DNA of 64,000 nt from Vasconcelosia minhoensis LEGE 07310 (GCF_015207255.1 NZ_JADEXG010000013.1:1-64000); one strand, 5' to 3'; shown: positions 1 to 9,679, counted from the stretch's first letter. The notes: a model not told the origin generated them from the letters alone. Program-made: numbers and translations.

Positions 1-213
1 GGGAATAAGGGAATGGGGAAATAGGGGGGTTGAGGCGGGAGGTTGCTCTTGATGATAGTTCATAGATACTGTCTGGGCTGCTGGAGCTGCGGCGGTGTCG
101 TTATGTAAAACTGTGTTTCATTTAAGTTACATCTGCGGAGTCCTTACTGCCCGGTTCAAATCAGCGTGATACGATTCATCTCGTAGCTTTTACGTGTTGT
201 GGAGAAAAAGCCC

Positions 214-1437
214 TTGGTACTTCGGGTCGCAGTTGTCGGATCGGGTCCGGCTGGCTCCTCTGCCGCTGAGACGTTGGCAAAAGCGGGGATTGAAACCTTC
301 CTGTTTGAGCGCAAGTTGGATAATGCTAAGCCCTGCGGTGGGGCCATTCCCCTCTGTATGGTCGATGAGTTTGACCTACCGCCGGAGATCATCGATCGGC
401 GGGTGCGCAAGATGAAGATGATCTCGCCTTCCAACGTTGAAGTGAACATCGGCCAGACGCTCAAGGACGATGAATATATCGGCATGTGCCGCCGTGAGGT
501 GCTCGACGGGTTCCTCAGAGACCGCGCCGCTAAGTCGGGCGCGAAGCTGATCAACGGCACCGTCCATAAGCTAGACATTCCAGACAGCGATAAAGCGCCC
601 TACACCCTGCACTATGCCGACCACAGCAACGGCAGCCTGCAAGGGGAGGCTCGGTCTCTACAGGTGGATATGGTGGTGGGCGCTGACGGCGCTAATTCGC
701 GGGTGGCCCGGGCGATTGACGCGGGTGACTACAACTATGCGATCGCGTTCCAGGAGCGCATCCGCCTGCCCGACGCCAAGATGGCCTACTACGAAGACCT
801 GGCTGAAATGTACGTGGGCGGCGATGTCTCCCCAGACTTCTATGCCTGGGTGTTCCCCAAGTATGACCATGTGGCCGTCGGTACCGGCACAATGAAGCCC
901 AACCAGGCTCGAATTAAGCAGCTCCAGGCGGGCATCCGGGCTCGGGCGGCCAAGCGACTGGAAGGCGGCGAAATTATCAAGGTGGAAGCGCATCCGATTC
1001 CTGAGCATCCCAGACCGCGCCGGGTGGTGGGCCGGGTTGCCCTGGTGGGGGACGCGGCGGGGACGGTGACCAAGTCTTCCGGCGAAGGCATCTACTTCGC
1101 GGCCAAGTCGGCCCGGATGTGTGCTGAAACTATCGTTGAATTTTCCAACGGCGGCCAGCGGGCGCTGAGTGAAGACGAGCTGAAAATCTATCTCCAGCGC
1201 TGGGATAAAAAGTACGGCCTCACCTACAAGGTGCTGGATATTCTCCAGTCTGTCTTCTACCGCTCCGATGCCGCCCGCGAGGCGTTTGTCGAAATGTGCT
1301 CCGACATTGACGTGCAGAAGCTCACCTTCGACAGCTACCTCTATAAGACGGTGGTTCCGGCTAATCCCCTGACTCAGCTCAAGATTACGGCTAAAACCGT
1401 CGGCAGCCTGCTCCGGGGTCACGCCCTAGCCCCTTAA
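214..1437 (+). CDS. chlP: Geranylgeranyl diphosphate/chlorophyll reductase ChlP
   Basis: ChlP reduces the geranylgeranyl chain to phytyl for chlorophyll a and tocopherol. The N-terminus has the FAD-binding dinucleotide fold (VAVVGSGPAGSSAAE), followed by the family motif KPCGGAIPLCM and later VGDAAGTVTKSSGEGIYFA around residue 270. A GTG at 199 is also in frame, but a TTG at 214 gives the family N-terminus MVLRVAVVG and 407 residues. The 199 GTG itself overlaps a GGAG ribosome-binding site (201-204) spaced nine bases before that TTG, so I chose 214. The gene stands alone and a terminator follows. Identity is near certain. The start is likely but not proved. Confidence 0.96.
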   Translation: MVLRVAVVGSGPAGSSAAETLAKAGIETFLFERKLDNAKPCGGAIPLCMVDEFDLPPEIIDRRVRKMKMISPSNVEVNIGQTLKDDEYIGMCRREVLDGFLRDRAAKSGAKLINGTVHKLDIPDSDKAPYTLHYADHSNGSLQGEARSLQVDMVVGADGANSRVARAIDAGDYNYAIAFQERIRLPDAKMAYYEDLAEMYVGGDVSPDFYAWVFPKYDHVAVGTGTMKPNQARIKQLQAGIRARAAKRLEGGEIIKVEAHPIPEHPRPRRVVGRVALVGDAAGTVTKSSGEGIYFAAKSARMCAETIVEFSNGGQRALSEDELKIYLQRWDKKYGLTYKVLDILQSVFYRSDAAREAFVEMCSDIDVQKLTFDSYLYKTVVPANPLTQLKITAKTVGSLLRGHALAP

Positions 1438-1471
1438 GGCGGCGCAAATCTAAGCGATCGCAAGGTTATGC

Positions 1472-1512
1472 AACAAAAGTCCGGCTTTCTTCTAGAGGCC
1501 GGATTTTTGTTG
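1472..1512 (+). terminator. Rho-independent terminator of chlP
   Basis: The stem GTCCGGC / GCCGGA is extended by flanking ACAAAA and TTTTTGT, so the U-tract pairs with an A-rich upstream arm. It lies about 35 bases past the chlP stop and before the urease promoter region. Confidence 0.75.
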
Positions 1513-1612
1513 GGAATTCACCCATCGCGCTACCGAAAACAGAGCCCCATTATCTCCTAGCAAAGCGTTTGCGGGCCAGGTTTTGACCCAACCTGATTAA
1601 GGCAATTTAATC

Positions 1613-1654
1613 TGTAGTCCATGGACAGAATTTACTGATTGAATGCTCTACAGT
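1613..1654 (+). promoter_or_regulatory. Possible degenerate NtcA-type promoter of the urease operon
   Basis: TGT-N9-ACA at 1613-1627 resembles the looser NtcA/BifA pattern, and a TAN3T box (TACAGT, 1649-1654) lies 21 bases downstream. The strict GTAN8TAC consensus is not met, because one base of the right half-site is missing. The position, about 30 bases before the ureA start, is sensible. This is a weak inference supported mainly by the perfect NtcA promoters of urtA and amiE in the same window. Confidence 0.35.
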
Positions 1655-1680
1655 TGCGGTCTGGTTAGAGTTGTTGGCCT

Positions 1681-2004
1681 ATGTACTTGACGCCTAAGGA
1701 ACAGGAACGCTTAACCCTCTTCACCGCTGCCGAGCTTGCCCGACGCCGTAAAGCACGCGGTATCAGGCTAAATGTGCCCGAGGCAACTGCCTATATTGCC
1801 GATTATGTGGTGGAAGGGGCGAGAGAGGATAAATCTGTAGCGCAGCTGATGTCAGAAGGCGCAACGCTGCTGACCGAAGCAGATGTGCTGCCTGGCGTTG
1901 TGGCCTTAATGCCGCTGATTCAGGTAGAAGCGCATTTTGCCGACGGCACCAAGCTGATCAGCATTCACAATCCCATCCGCGCCGTAGAGAGGCAAGGATC
2001 ATGA
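1681..2004 (+). CDS. ureA: Urease subunit gamma
   Basis: This is the small structural subunit of nickel urease, which hydrolyses urea to ammonia and carbamate. The protein of 107 residues starts [11 protein letters not shown] and contains [39 protein letters not shown] and the C-terminal [12 protein letters not shown], all hallmarks of UreA. It runs slightly longer than the usual 100 residues because of a short tail after HNPI. It is the first gene of an operon, and its stop overlaps the start of ureB by four bases (ATGA), which suggests translational coupling. Confidence 0.97.
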   Translation: MYLTPKEQERLTLFTAAELARRRKARGIRLNVPEATAYIADYVVEGAREDKSVAQLMSEGATLLTEADVLPGVVALMPLIQVEAHFADGTKLISIHNPIRAVERQGS

Positions 2005-2393
2005 CGAAGCAGCCCAGCGCGACTGTTCCGGGCGCTATTCTCTGCGCAGCGGGGACACTGGAACTCAATGCCAATCGTACCCAAAAAGAATTAACCGTCG
2101 CCAACAGAGGCGATCGCCCAATCCAAATTGGTTCTCACTTTCACTTTTTTGAAGTCAACCGGGCTTTGCAGTTTGACCGACCTACGGCCTATGGCTTTCG
2201 GTTGGACATTCCCGCTGGAACGGCGGTTCGCTTTGAACCGGGAGATACTAAAACCGTAAATTTGGTGGCTATGGCTGGCGATCGCACGGTCCGGGGATTG
2301 AACAATTTGGTCAACGGTGCGCTAGACGATGCTGACGTGCGGGCGAACGCGATGGAACAGCTGCAAACGCTAGGTTTCAGTGATCAGGGGTAG
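2001..2393 (+). CDS. ureB: Urease subunit beta
   Basis: This is the second structural subunit of the (UreABC)3 urease. The family core [19 protein letters not shown] is present near residues 34-52, followed by [15 protein letters not shown] and [12 protein letters not shown]. At 130 residues it is slightly longer than the usual 100-110, with a loosely conserved tail. It is coupled to ureA by an ATGA overlap and sits 11 bases before ureC. Confidence 0.97.
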   Translation: MTKQPSATVPGAILCAAGTLELNANRTQKELTVANRGDRPIQIGSHFHFFEVNRALQFDRPTAYGFRLDIPAGTAVRFEPGDTKTVNLVAMAGDRTVRGLNNLVNGALDDADVRANAMEQLQTLGFSDQG

Positions 2394-2404
2394 AAAGGTT
2401 GAAG

Positions 2405-4111
2405 ATGGAAATTAGTCGCGATCGCTATGCCGAACTGTTTGGTCCCACGACGGGCGATCGCATCCGTCTGGGAGACACTTCTCTGATCGTAGAAGTGGAG
2501 CGAGACACCACGGTCTACGGAGACGAATGCGTCTTCGGCGGCGGCAAAACCTTGCGAGACGGCCTGGGGATGGCGGCAGGCGTCACCGCAGCGGCGGGCG
2601 CGTTAGACCTGGTCATTACTAACGTGGTGCTAATCGACCCGGTCCAGGGCATCGTGAAAACCGACATTGGCATTAAAGACGGCAAAATTGTCGGCATTGG
2701 CAAAGCGGGGAATCCGGGCATTATGGCGGGAGTTGCGCCCAATCTGATGATCAGCGCCAATACGGATGTGAAAGCCGGGGAAGGGCTGATTGCCACCCCC
2801 GGCGGCATCGACTGCCACGTCCACTTTGACAGCGTCGGACTCTGTGCAGAAGCGCTTTCTAGCGGCTTAACCACCATGCTGGGCGGCGGCCTCGGCCCGG
2901 TGACGGTGGGAATTTGCTCCAGCGGTGCCCACAATCTGGGAATGATGCTGCGGGCCTCAGAGGGGTTTCCGATTAACTTTGGCTTTTTGGGTAAAGGCAG
3001 CTCTAGCTTGCCCGCCAGCCTGGTAGAGCAGGTTGAAAACGGCGCAATGGGGCTGAAAATTCACGAAGATTGGGGCGCGATGCCCGCCCTGATCGACACC
3101 TGCCTCTCGGTAGCGGATGAGTACGACTTTCAGGTCAAGATCCATACCGATACGCTAAACGAGTCGGGCTATGTCGAAGACACCCTCGCGGCGATTAACG
3201 GTCGCACGATTCACACTTACCACACCGAGGGAGCAGGCGGCGGCCATGCGCCCGACATCATCAAAGTCGCCGCCTATCCCCACTGCCTCACCTCGTCTAC
3301 CAATCCCACCAATCCCTACACCGTCAACACCTTTGATGAGCATCTGGATATGGTGATGGTCTGCCATCATCTCAATCCTAAGGTGCCAGAGGATGTGGCC
3401 TTTGCAGAGTCCCGAATTCGGGCGGAAACCATCGCTGCCGAAGATATTCTCCACGATATGGGCGCTATCAGTATGCTGGGCTCCGACAGTCAGGGGATGG
3501 GGCGGATTGGAGAAGTGATCTGCCGGACCTGGCAGCTCGCCTCCAAGATGAAGGACCAGCGCGGCGCTTTGCCTGAAGATAGCGATCTCAATGACAACCA
3601 TCGCGTCCTGCGCTATCTGGCCAAATACACCATCAATCCGGCCCGTACCTCGGGGATTGCCGACTATGTGGGGTCAATTGAACCCGGCAAAATGGCCGAC
3701 CTAGTGCTCTGGCAGCCGGGATTTTTTGGCGTTAAGCCCGAGCTGATCATCAAAGCTGGATTCATTGCCTGGTCGCCGATGGGAGAATCCAACGCCTCGC
3801 TGATGACCTGCGAACCGATCCTCTATCGGCCCCAGTGGAGCAGCTTTGGCAGTGCGCCAGCGGCGACCTCCACCGGTTTTGTCACCCAGGCTGCCTTAGA
3901 CAACGGGCTGGCGGAGCGGCTGGGCCTACGCAAAGCACTCCTGCCCGTGAAAGACACTCGTTCGCTCAGGAAGCAAGACATGCTGCACAATGACGTTTGC
4001 CCCGATATTGAAGTGGATCCCGATACGTTTCAGGTGCGGGTGAATGGGGAGCTGGCGACCTGTGAGCCGGTCAGCACCGTACCGCTGGGTCGGCTGTATT
4101 TTTTTAGGTAA
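2405..4111 (+). CDS. ureC: Urease subunit alpha (catalytic)
   Basis: This is the catalytic subunit of urease with a di-nickel centre. Visible active-site elements include the metal ligands His138 and His140 (CHVHFD), the carbamylated lysine K218 in [12 protein letters not shown], a downstream His in [12 protein letters not shown], the flap Cys320 with His321/322 ([13 protein letters not shown]), and the aspartate in GSDSQGMGR. The in-frame TTG at 2399 would add two residues. I prefer ATG 2405, which has a GAAAGG ribosome-binding site and gives 568 residues starting [20 protein letters not shown], close to the usual family length. No catalytic residue appears lost. Confidence 0.98.
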   Translation: MEISRDRYAELFGPTTGDRIRLGDTSLIVEVERDTTVYGDECVFGGGKTLRDGLGMAAGVTAAAGALDLVITNVVLIDPVQGIVKTDIGIKDGKIVGIGKAGNPGIMAGVAPNLMISANTDVKAGEGLIATPGGIDCHVHFDSVGLCAEALSSGLTTMLGGGLGPVTVGICSSGAHNLGMMLRASEGFPINFGFLGKGSSSLPASLVEQVENGAMGLKIHEDWGAMPALIDTCLSVADEYDFQVKIHTDTLNESGYVEDTLAAINGRTIHTYHTEGAGGGHAPDIIKVAAYPHCLTSSTNPTNPYTVNTFDEHLDMVMVCHHLNPKVPEDVAFAESRIRAETIAAEDILHDMGAISMLGSDSQGMGRIGEVICRTWQLASKMKDQRGALPEDSDLNDNHRVLRYLAKYTINPARTSGIADYVGSIEPGKMADLVLWQPGFFGVKPELIIKAGFIAWSPMGESNASLMTCEPILYRPQWSSFGSAPAATSTGFVTQAALDNGLAERLGLRKALLPVKDTRSLRKQDMLHNDVCPDIEVDPDTFQVRVNGELATCEPVSTVPLGRLYFFR

Positions 4112-4115
4112 AGCC

Positions 4116-4763
4116 ATGACAGATGACATTCAATCCGCTGCCCGAGTTGGCATTGGTGGCCCCGTCGGCAGCGGCAAAACGGCTTTGTTGGAGGGACTGG
4201 TGCCGCGACTGATGCAGCAGGGCATCGAAGTCGCTGTTGTCACCAATGACTTACTCACCCAGGAAGACGCCGATCGCCTGCGGCGTAAGGGCTTTTTGCC
4301 ATCGGAGCGAATTGTTGGGGTGGAGACCGGCAGCTGCCCTCACACGGCGATCCGAGAAGACCCAACGATGAATTTGCTAGCCGTCCAGGATCTGGAAAGG
4401 CTGATTCCTCAGCTCGATCTGGTGTTCATCGAAAGCGGCGGCGACAATCTCGCCTCTACCTTCAGCTATGACCTGGTAGACACCTACATTTTTGTGATTG
4501 ACGTCGGCGCGGGGGATGATATTCCGCGTAAAAACGGCCCTGGCTTTATGCAGGCCGACCTGGTGGTCATTAACAAGGTCGATATTGCCCCCTATGTCGG
4601 AGCCGATTTAGCCGTCATTCGCCGGGAGGTCGCAGCGCGACGACGGGAGAAACCGGTCGCCTATACCAACTGCAAAACGGGAGAGGGGTTGGATCAGGTC
4701 GTCTATTTTATCTCAGAAACGGTGCTATTCCAGACCAGCCAAACTGCCGTAAAAGTCATCTGA
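4116..4763 (+). CDS. ureG: Urease accessory GTPase UreG
   Basis: UreG is the SIMIBI GTPase that powers nickel insertion into urease, working with UreF, UreD and UreE. The P-loop GGPVGSGKT is at residues 14-22, followed by VVTNDLLTQEDADRL, the nickel-binding CPH motif in GSCPHTAIREDPTMN, and the guanine-specificity motif NKVD. The open frame extends upstream into ureC, but ATG 4116, five bases after the ureC stop, gives the normal start MTDDIQSAARVGIGG and 215 residues. Placing ureG right after the structural genes is less common than the usual end-of-operon position. Confidence 0.97.
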   Translation: MTDDIQSAARVGIGGPVGSGKTALLEGLVPRLMQQGIEVAVVTNDLLTQEDADRLRRKGFLPSERIVGVETGSCPHTAIREDPTMNLLAVQDLERLIPQLDLVFIESGGDNLASTFSYDLVDTYIFVIDVGAGDDIPRKNGPGFMQADLVVINKVDIAPYVGADLAVIRREVAARRREKPVAYTNCKTGEGLDQVVYFISETVLFQTSQTAVKVI

Positions 4764-5630
4764 ATGGTTATCGTTAACGATCGTAACTTGATAACAACCC
4801 GACCTCAACTCGAATTACAGATCGGGTGCGATCGCAACTTCCAATCTTTCATTTCCCATCAGTATGCGGCCTATCCCTTTCGCCTATCGCGCTGCTTCCG
4901 GCTTGACACCGACCGTCCTCAGCGGGCCTACCTTTATCTGATGAATGCTTCTCCCGGCTTACTGGCCCAGGATAGGATTGAAACGACGATAAAGCTGAAC
5001 GATTTTACTCAGCTCTATCTGACCGATCAGGCGGCACTCAAGGTTCACAGTATGCCTGCCAGCGGCACGTCAGCCCAGGTAGTTCAGCATATTCAGATTG
5101 GCAAAAAGGCCTGCCTGGAATATGTTCCAGAGCCAATTATCCTATATGCTGATGCGGAATTCAATCAGCGATCGCGTCTCACCTTGCATCCCACCGGCCA
5201 GCTGTTCTGGAGCGAAATCATTCTTCCCGGTCGGCTGGCTCGCCAGGAATGGTACCAGTTTCGACACTATCGCAGCCGTCTTCAGGTCGTTCATTCGGAT
5301 GGAACGCCGCTCTTTACCGATGCGATGTTTTTGGCAGGACAGACAAATCCTTTCAAAGACCGACCGCTTTTTTCTGCGCTGCCCGCGATCGCAAATCTGA
5401 TTACCGTCTTGCCAGAGACCGATTTAACCCCGCTGACAGATCTGCTCTCGTCCCACAGCCCCTCTGTTCAGCGGCTACAAGCCGAGCACTCGCGTTTGCC
5501 CAACTGTAATGGGCTATTGATTCGCGCGATCGCGGATAGCGCCAGCACGCTCAAAGCCTACATCCATTTTGTGCTGAATCAGATTCGCCAGCTCACCCAG
5601 CAAGCCCTGCTGCCGGAGGTGCCCAAATGA
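4764..5630 (+). CDS. ureD: Urease accessory protein UreD (UreH)
   Basis: UreD is the scaffold that binds apo-urease and recruits UreF and UreG for nickel delivery. The 288-residue protein shows family elements RAYLYLMNASPGLLAQD, LTDQAALKVHSMP, LEYVPEPIILYADAEF and GQLFWSEIILPGR. Its ATG directly abuts the ureG stop with no intergenic base, and its end overlaps ureE by four bases, so the genes are translationally coupled. Confidence 0.95.
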   Translation: MVIVNDRNLITTRPQLELQIGCDRNFQSFISHQYAAYPFRLSRCFRLDTDRPQRAYLYLMNASPGLLAQDRIETTIKLNDFTQLYLTDQAALKVHSMPASGTSAQVVQHIQIGKKACLEYVPEPIILYADAEFNQRSRLTLHPTGQLFWSEIILPGRLARQEWYQFRHYRSRLQVVHSDGTPLFTDAMFLAGQTNPFKDRPLFSALPAIANLITVLPETDLTPLTDLLSSHSPSVQRLQAEHSRLPNCNGLLIRAIADSASTLKAYIHFVLNQIRQLTQQALLPEVPK

Positions 5631-6154
5631 CCGAACTGGTTTCTCACTATCTGGGTAATATCACGACGGATGCGGCCCTAGAGCAGCGGGTTCACCAGGC
5701 GCTGCATCGGGGGCAATGTCTGGAGCTGTATTTGGATGAGCGCGATCGCGTTAAGGGGCGAATTCATGCCCAGGCGCGGTCTGGCGAATCTATTGGCATT
5801 ATTAAGGACCGCAGCTGGTCTCTAAAGCAGGGAGATGTTTTTGCAGCCAAAGCTGGCAAGCTGCTGCTGGTTCACTTGCAAAACTCGGGAATGCTGGTGT
5901 TGGACTGCTCCGGCATTGCAGCGGGTTATGAGCTGGCGCTGATTCATTTCGGCCACACCCTGGGAAATCATCACTGCCCCATCAGCATTCGAGATCAGAA
6001 AATCTATATTCAGCTCCAGGATAATCGCGCTCTGATTGAATCGCTCATTGACAGCTTTGCAATTCCCGGTCTGGAAATCGCCTACGACCCCCATCCGCCT
6101 GCCCTGGCCGCCATTCCTCCCCATTCTTCTATCCCTCACTATCATGACTGGTAA
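5627..6154 (+). CDS. ureE: Urease accessory nickel chaperone UreE
   Basis: UreE delivers nickel to the urease maturation complex. The 175-residue protein has the N-terminal domain with [13 protein letters not shown] and the metal-binding core [13 protein letters not shown] near residues 108-120. Its tail ([20 protein letters not shown]) has scattered histidines rather than the dense poly-His of some homologues. The start overlaps ureD (ATGA), and the end overlaps the ureF start by eleven bases. Confidence 0.94.
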   Translation: MTELVSHYLGNITTDAALEQRVHQALHRGQCLELYLDERDRVKGRIHAQARSGESIGIIKDRSWSLKQGDVFAAKAGKLLLVHLQNSGMLVLDCSGIAAGYELALIHFGHTLGNHHCPISIRDQKIYIQLQDNRALIESLIDSFAIPGLEIAYDPHPPALAAIPPHSSIPHYHDW

Positions 6155-6848
6155 CCGATCGGTCCTTGACTCCCGACTGGCCCTGATGCAGCTGTCAGAT
6201 TCTTTCTTTCCCTCCGGTTCGTTTACCCTCTCCCATGGGCTGGAGTCCCTTGCCCACTCAGGCCAAATTCAGTCACCTCAGGACTTTCAAGACTTCCTGC
6301 ATATCCTGCTCTATCAAAAAGTGGGCTCTTCTGACTTAGTGGCGCTGCTTCATGCTTACCAGGCCAGTCAGAGCGCAGCCTTGGATGAGATTCGACAGGC
6401 CGACCTCAGCCTGTTTGCCCAGACGCTGATTCAACCTGTGCGGGAGGCGCAGGGTAAAAGCGGTCGGGCTTTGCTGATGGTCGCGCGGTCTACCTGGCCC
6501 GATCGACAGCTGGACTGGCTAGCCGATCAGATCAGCGTAGGCCAATGTCACGGCCTGCATCCCGTTGTCTTTGCAGTCGTAGGCCGGGCGGCTGGGCTCG
6601 AACCGTCTGATATTCTGCTGGCCTATCTGCACAGCTTCGTTACCGGCCTCTGCGGGGCGGCGATTCGGTTGGGAGTCTTGGGCCATCTCAAAGCTCAGCT
6701 TGTGCTTAAAGCGATCGCGCCTGAGTTGGAAACCGTCATAGCTCAGGCGACCGATCTGACGCTGGAAGACATGTGGACCTGCACGCCCCTAATTGACATC
6801 GCTCAAATGGGCCATCAGCACCTGCCGCAGCGGCAGTTCATGACCTAA
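6144..6848 (+). CDS. ureF: Urease accessory protein UreF
   Basis: UreF is the maturation factor that bridges UreD and UreG and acts as a fidelity checkpoint for nickel loading. The frame is open far upstream inside ureE, but ATG 6144 gives the family start, with [21 protein letters not shown] at residues 14-34, and 234 residues. Other family segments are the all-helical [15 protein letters not shown] and [21 protein letters not shown]. It is the last gene of the urease operon and is followed by a palindromic repeat. Confidence 0.95.
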   Translation: MTGNRSVLDSRLALMQLSDSFFPSGSFTLSHGLESLAHSGQIQSPQDFQDFLHILLYQKVGSSDLVALLHAYQASQSAALDEIRQADLSLFAQTLIQPVREAQGKSGRALLMVARSTWPDRQLDWLADQISVGQCHGLHPVVFAVVGRAAGLEPSDILLAYLHSFVTGLCGAAIRLGVLGHLKAQLVLKAIAPELETVIAQATDLTLEDMWTCTPLIDIAQMGHQHLPQRQFMT

Positions 6849-6879
6849 GGCACTGGCAATTAAATAGCGTACCGGTTCG

Positions 6880-6966
6880 CCCTCACCCTAAATCTCTCTC
6901 CCGAGGGGAGAGAGACTTTGAATCCGGCTCCCTTCTCCCCTCGGGAGAAGGGCTGGGGATGAGGGC
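6880..6966. repeat. Dispersed palindromic repeat between ureF and urtE (copy 1)
   Basis: The element starts CCCTCACCCTAAATC and ends GGGCTGGGGATGAGGGC. It holds two hairpins, TCTCTCTCCC/GGGAGAGAGA and CCCTTCTCCC/GGGAGAAGGG. A related copy lies at 15489-15642. The ends are mutually complementary (CCCTCA / TGAGGG), so the whole element can fold. It sits exactly between two converging operons and may end transcription from both sides. Confidence 0.75.
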
Positions 6967-7045
6967 TCCGGCGCTTACAGCTGGTGCGTTACTAACATGC
7001 ACGTCCCCTCTCCCTCTATCTCTGGGAAACATTTCAGACGTCAAT

Positions 7046-7795
7046 TTAGACAGCCAGGTACCGATGCAGCAGGTCGTTGGTGAGCTGCTCGGTGCTGCCC
7101 CGCTCGACGATCGCGCCTTTTTCCATGATGAAAAATTTCTGGGCCAGCTTGCGGGCAAACTCAATTTTTTGCTCGACCACCATGACGGTGATGCCCTTTT
7201 CTTCGTTAATTCGCTTCAGGGTATCTTCAATTTCCTGAACGATTGACGGCTGAATCCCTTCGGTCGGTTCGTCCAGCAGCATGATTTGGGGATTGCACAT
7301 GAGGCCGCGCGCGATCGCGAGCTGCTGCTGCTGGCCGCCGCTGAGCAGGCCGCCCTGGCGGCTCAGATGGTCCGACAGCATGGGGAAAAAGTCAAAAATT
7401 TCGCTGGGAATCCGGTTTCCCTTCTTACCGCTCGCCGCAAACCCCATCTTCAGGTTATCCAGCACCGACAGGTAGGGAATGATCTCCCGCCCTTGGGGAA
7501 TGTAGGCAATGCCCTGACGCGCCCGCTTATAGGTCGGCGCTTTGGTAATATCCTGACCGCCGAAGCTAATCGAGCCCTTAGTAGGCTGGTTGAGGCCGAT
7601 GATGCTCCGCAGCAGCGTCGTCTTGCCAACACCGTTACGCCCCAGCAGGCAGACGATTTCGCCGCGATTTACCGCTAGGCTAATGTCAAACAGCACCGGC
7701 GTCTGACCATAGCCCACCGTCAGATCGCGCATTTCGAGCAGCGGCTGGGCAGCTCCATTCTGTTCCAACTCAAGCAGCTGTGCTGATGGCTTCAC
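7046..7795 (-). CDS. urtE: Urea ABC transporter ATP-binding protein UrtE
   Basis: This is a LivF-type ATPase of the high-affinity urea permease. Visible motifs are Walker A GRNGVGKTT, the signature LSGGQQQQLAIARGL and Walker B IMLLDEPTEG. The annotated GTG start overlaps urtD by 26 bases and gives 249 residues. An internal ATG at 7732 (MRDLTVGYG) would give a length nearer the family norm. It is the last gene of the minus-strand urt operon. Confidence 0.93.
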   Translation of the reverse strand: MKPSAQLLELEQNGAAQPLLEMRDLTVGYGQTPVLFDISLAVNRGEIVCLLGRNGVGKTTLLRSIIGLNQPTKGSISFGGQDITKAPTYKRARQGIAYIPQGREIIPYLSVLDNLKMGFAASGKKGNRIPSEIFDFFPMLSDHLSRQGGLLSGGQQQQLAIARGLMCNPQIMLLDEPTEGIQPSIVQEIEDTLKRINEEKGITVMVVEQKIEFARKLAQKFFIMEKGAIVERGSTEQLTNDLLHRYLAV

Positions 7796-8525
7796 GACCT
7801 AAATAGACCTCGATGACTTCACGATTACTTTGGACCTCTTCCACCGACCCTTCGGCCAGTACGCTGCCCTGGTGCAAAACGACAATCCGCTCGGCAATCT
7901 GTTTGACAAACTCCATGTCATGCTCAATCACGACGACAGAGTGCGTCTGAGCAATACTTTTGATAATCTCGCCGGTCATCCGGGTCTCCTTAGCCGTCAT
8001 CCCGGCGGTCGGCTCGTCTAATAGAACAATAGACGGGTCCTGGGCCAGCACCATGCCAATTTCGACCCACTGCTTCTGGCCGTGGGAGAGCGAGTCAACC
8101 TGCTCAAACGCCTGGTCAAGTAGGGTAGTCCGCTCGAGCACGTCATAGATCCGGCCCTTCTTGGCCTTGGTCAGCTTGGCCGTTATCGACGCCAGGATGC
8201 CGTGGGAGCCCTTCAGCGCCAGCAGTATGTTGTCAAACACGGTGAGCTGATTATAGACGTTGGGATTTTGGAACTTGCGGCCAACGCCCATGCGAGCGAC
8301 CTGGTGGGGGCTCCGGTTGGTAATCTCCTTGCCCTGGTAAAAAACATGCCCCGAGGCCACCGGCGATTTTCCTACAATCGCGTCTAGCAGCGTGCTCTTT
8401 CCAGCCCCGTTCGGGCCAATAATGGTGACGATCTCGTTGTCATACACCTCTAGATTGACGCCTTTCAGCGCCTTGAAACCCGAGAAAACAACGTTTAGAT
8501 CCTTAACCGATAAGACCGCATCCAT
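7770..8525 (-). CDS. urtD: Urea ABC transporter ATP-binding protein UrtD
   Basis: This is a LivG-type ATPase, the partner of UrtE in energising urea uptake. Walker A is GPNGAGKST, the signature is LSHGQKQWVEIGMVL (His in place of the second Gly, as is usual in UrtD) and Walker B is IVLLDEPTAGM. The protein has 251 residues, with a GAGGGA ribosome-binding site before the ATG. It lies between urtC and urtE and overlaps the latter. Confidence 0.94.
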   Translation of the reverse strand: MDAVLSVKDLNVVFSGFKALKGVNLEVYDNEIVTIIGPNGAGKSTLLDAIVGKSPVASGHVFYQGKEITNRSPHQVARMGVGRKFQNPNVYNQLTVFDNILLALKGSHGILASITAKLTKAKKGRIYDVLERTTLLDQAFEQVDSLSHGQKQWVEIGMVLAQDPSIVLLDEPTAGMTAKETRMTGEIIKSIAQTHSVVVIEHDMEFVKQIAERIVVLHQGSVLAEGSVEEVQSNREVIEVYLGREAISTAA

Positions 8526-8566
8526 GGATTAATCCCTCAGAAATTTAACCGAAATCGGGCGCGTCC

Positions 8567-9679
8567 TCAGGACTTTTGCTCAGACGGGGCACGGGGCGAT
8601 ATTCGAGTGGGCTTTGACAAGTTGGCCAGACTAAAGCGCTCGGGCAGCAGGCTCATCAGCCCGTTGGGGATAAACAGCACCACAACCAGCAGCAAAATAC
8701 CCACAATCAGCTGCCAGTCCTGAGTCACCCGGTCGGCATAGTTTTGAAACTGGCCTAGCAAGATCGCCGCGATGAAAGGGCCAATCAGGGTGCCGCGACC
8801 GCCAATGGCCACCCAGATCACCACCTGAGTGCCAAAGGCCACGGCCAGATACACCGGCGAAATAAACCGGTTCAGCGGGACAAATAATCCCCCCGCCATG
8901 CCCGCCATCGCGGCGGAAAGCGTCCAGATAAAAATCTTGTACTGGGCCACGTCATAGCCCAGGAAAGCGATTCGCTTCTCATTTTCGTTAATCGAGCGCA
9001 GAACTAGGCCAAAGTTAGACTGGGTGAGCCACCAGCTCAGGGCCAGCACAAACGCGGCATAGGCCAGGATAATAAAATACAGCCCGATCGGTGGAATCTC
9101 ACTGCCGAAAAAGCTCAGACTGCTGACATCTGTAATCCCGTTTGTCCCGCCCGTGTAAGCCTGCTGGCTGACGAAAAAGGTGGTCAGGGCCGACGCAATC
9201 GCCAGGGTAATAATCGTGATATAAACGCCGCTGACCTTAGAGCGAAAGATAAAATAGCCAATTATATAAGCAAACAGCGCTGGGACAGCAACCGTCGCCA
9301 ACAGCGCAATCGGAAAATACTTCAGCGGAGCAATAAACCAGGGAAGTACCTCCAGGCCGTTCCAGACCATAAAGTCAGGAATATCTACCCCATAGGTGTT
9401 GGCGGCCGCTGAGAGGTTGAGCTTGAGGTAGTAGGCCGAGGCATAGCCCCCCAGGGTAAAGAATACCCCATGGGCAAAACTCAGAATGCCCGTAAAGCCC
9501 CAAACCAGGTCGAGGGAAACCGCCAGAGTGCCGAACAGCATCAGCTTTGACAGAAATGAGAGCTGAAACGTCCCTAAGACAAAGGGCAAAACCGCAAAGA
9601 TTAGCAGGCCAATGAGGCTAATGATCACCAGCTTGGTTGGGAAAGTAGATTGCTTGTATCCCAGTACTGCGTTTGCCAT
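8567..9679 (-). CDS. urtC: Urea ABC transporter permease UrtC
   Basis: This is a LivM-type inner-membrane permease of 370 residues. It has many hydrophobic segments, among them KLVIISLIGLLIFAVLPFVL, and the family stretches GFTGILSFAHGVFFTLGGYA and WVAIGGRGTLIGPFIAAILL. It is part of the minus-strand urt operon, 41 bases from each neighbour, and a GGGGAA-like ribosome-binding site precedes its ATG. Confidence 0.94.
   Translation of the reverse strand: MANAVLGYKQSTFPTKLVIISLIGLLIFAVLPFVLGTFQLSFLSKLMLFGTLAVSLDLVWGFTGILSFAHGVFFTLGGYASAYYLKLNLSAAANTYGVDIPDFMVWNGLEVLPWFIAPLKYFPIALLATVAVPALFAYIIGYFIFRSKVSGVYITIITLAIASALTTFFVSQQAYTGGTNGITDVSSLSFFGSEIPPIGLYFIILAYAAFVLALSWWLTQSNFGLVLRSINENEKRIAFLGYDVAQYKIFIWTLSAAMAGMAGGLFVPLNRFISPVYLAVAFGTQVVIWVAIGGRGTLIGPFIAAILLGQFQNYADRVTQDWQLIVGILLLVVVLFIPNGLMSLLPERFSLANLSKPTRISPRAPSEQKS

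Noticed and set aside
658-1422. A 254-codon antisense frame opposite chlP
   Set aside because: The sense strand is an unmistakable ChlP, and the antisense protein has no features.
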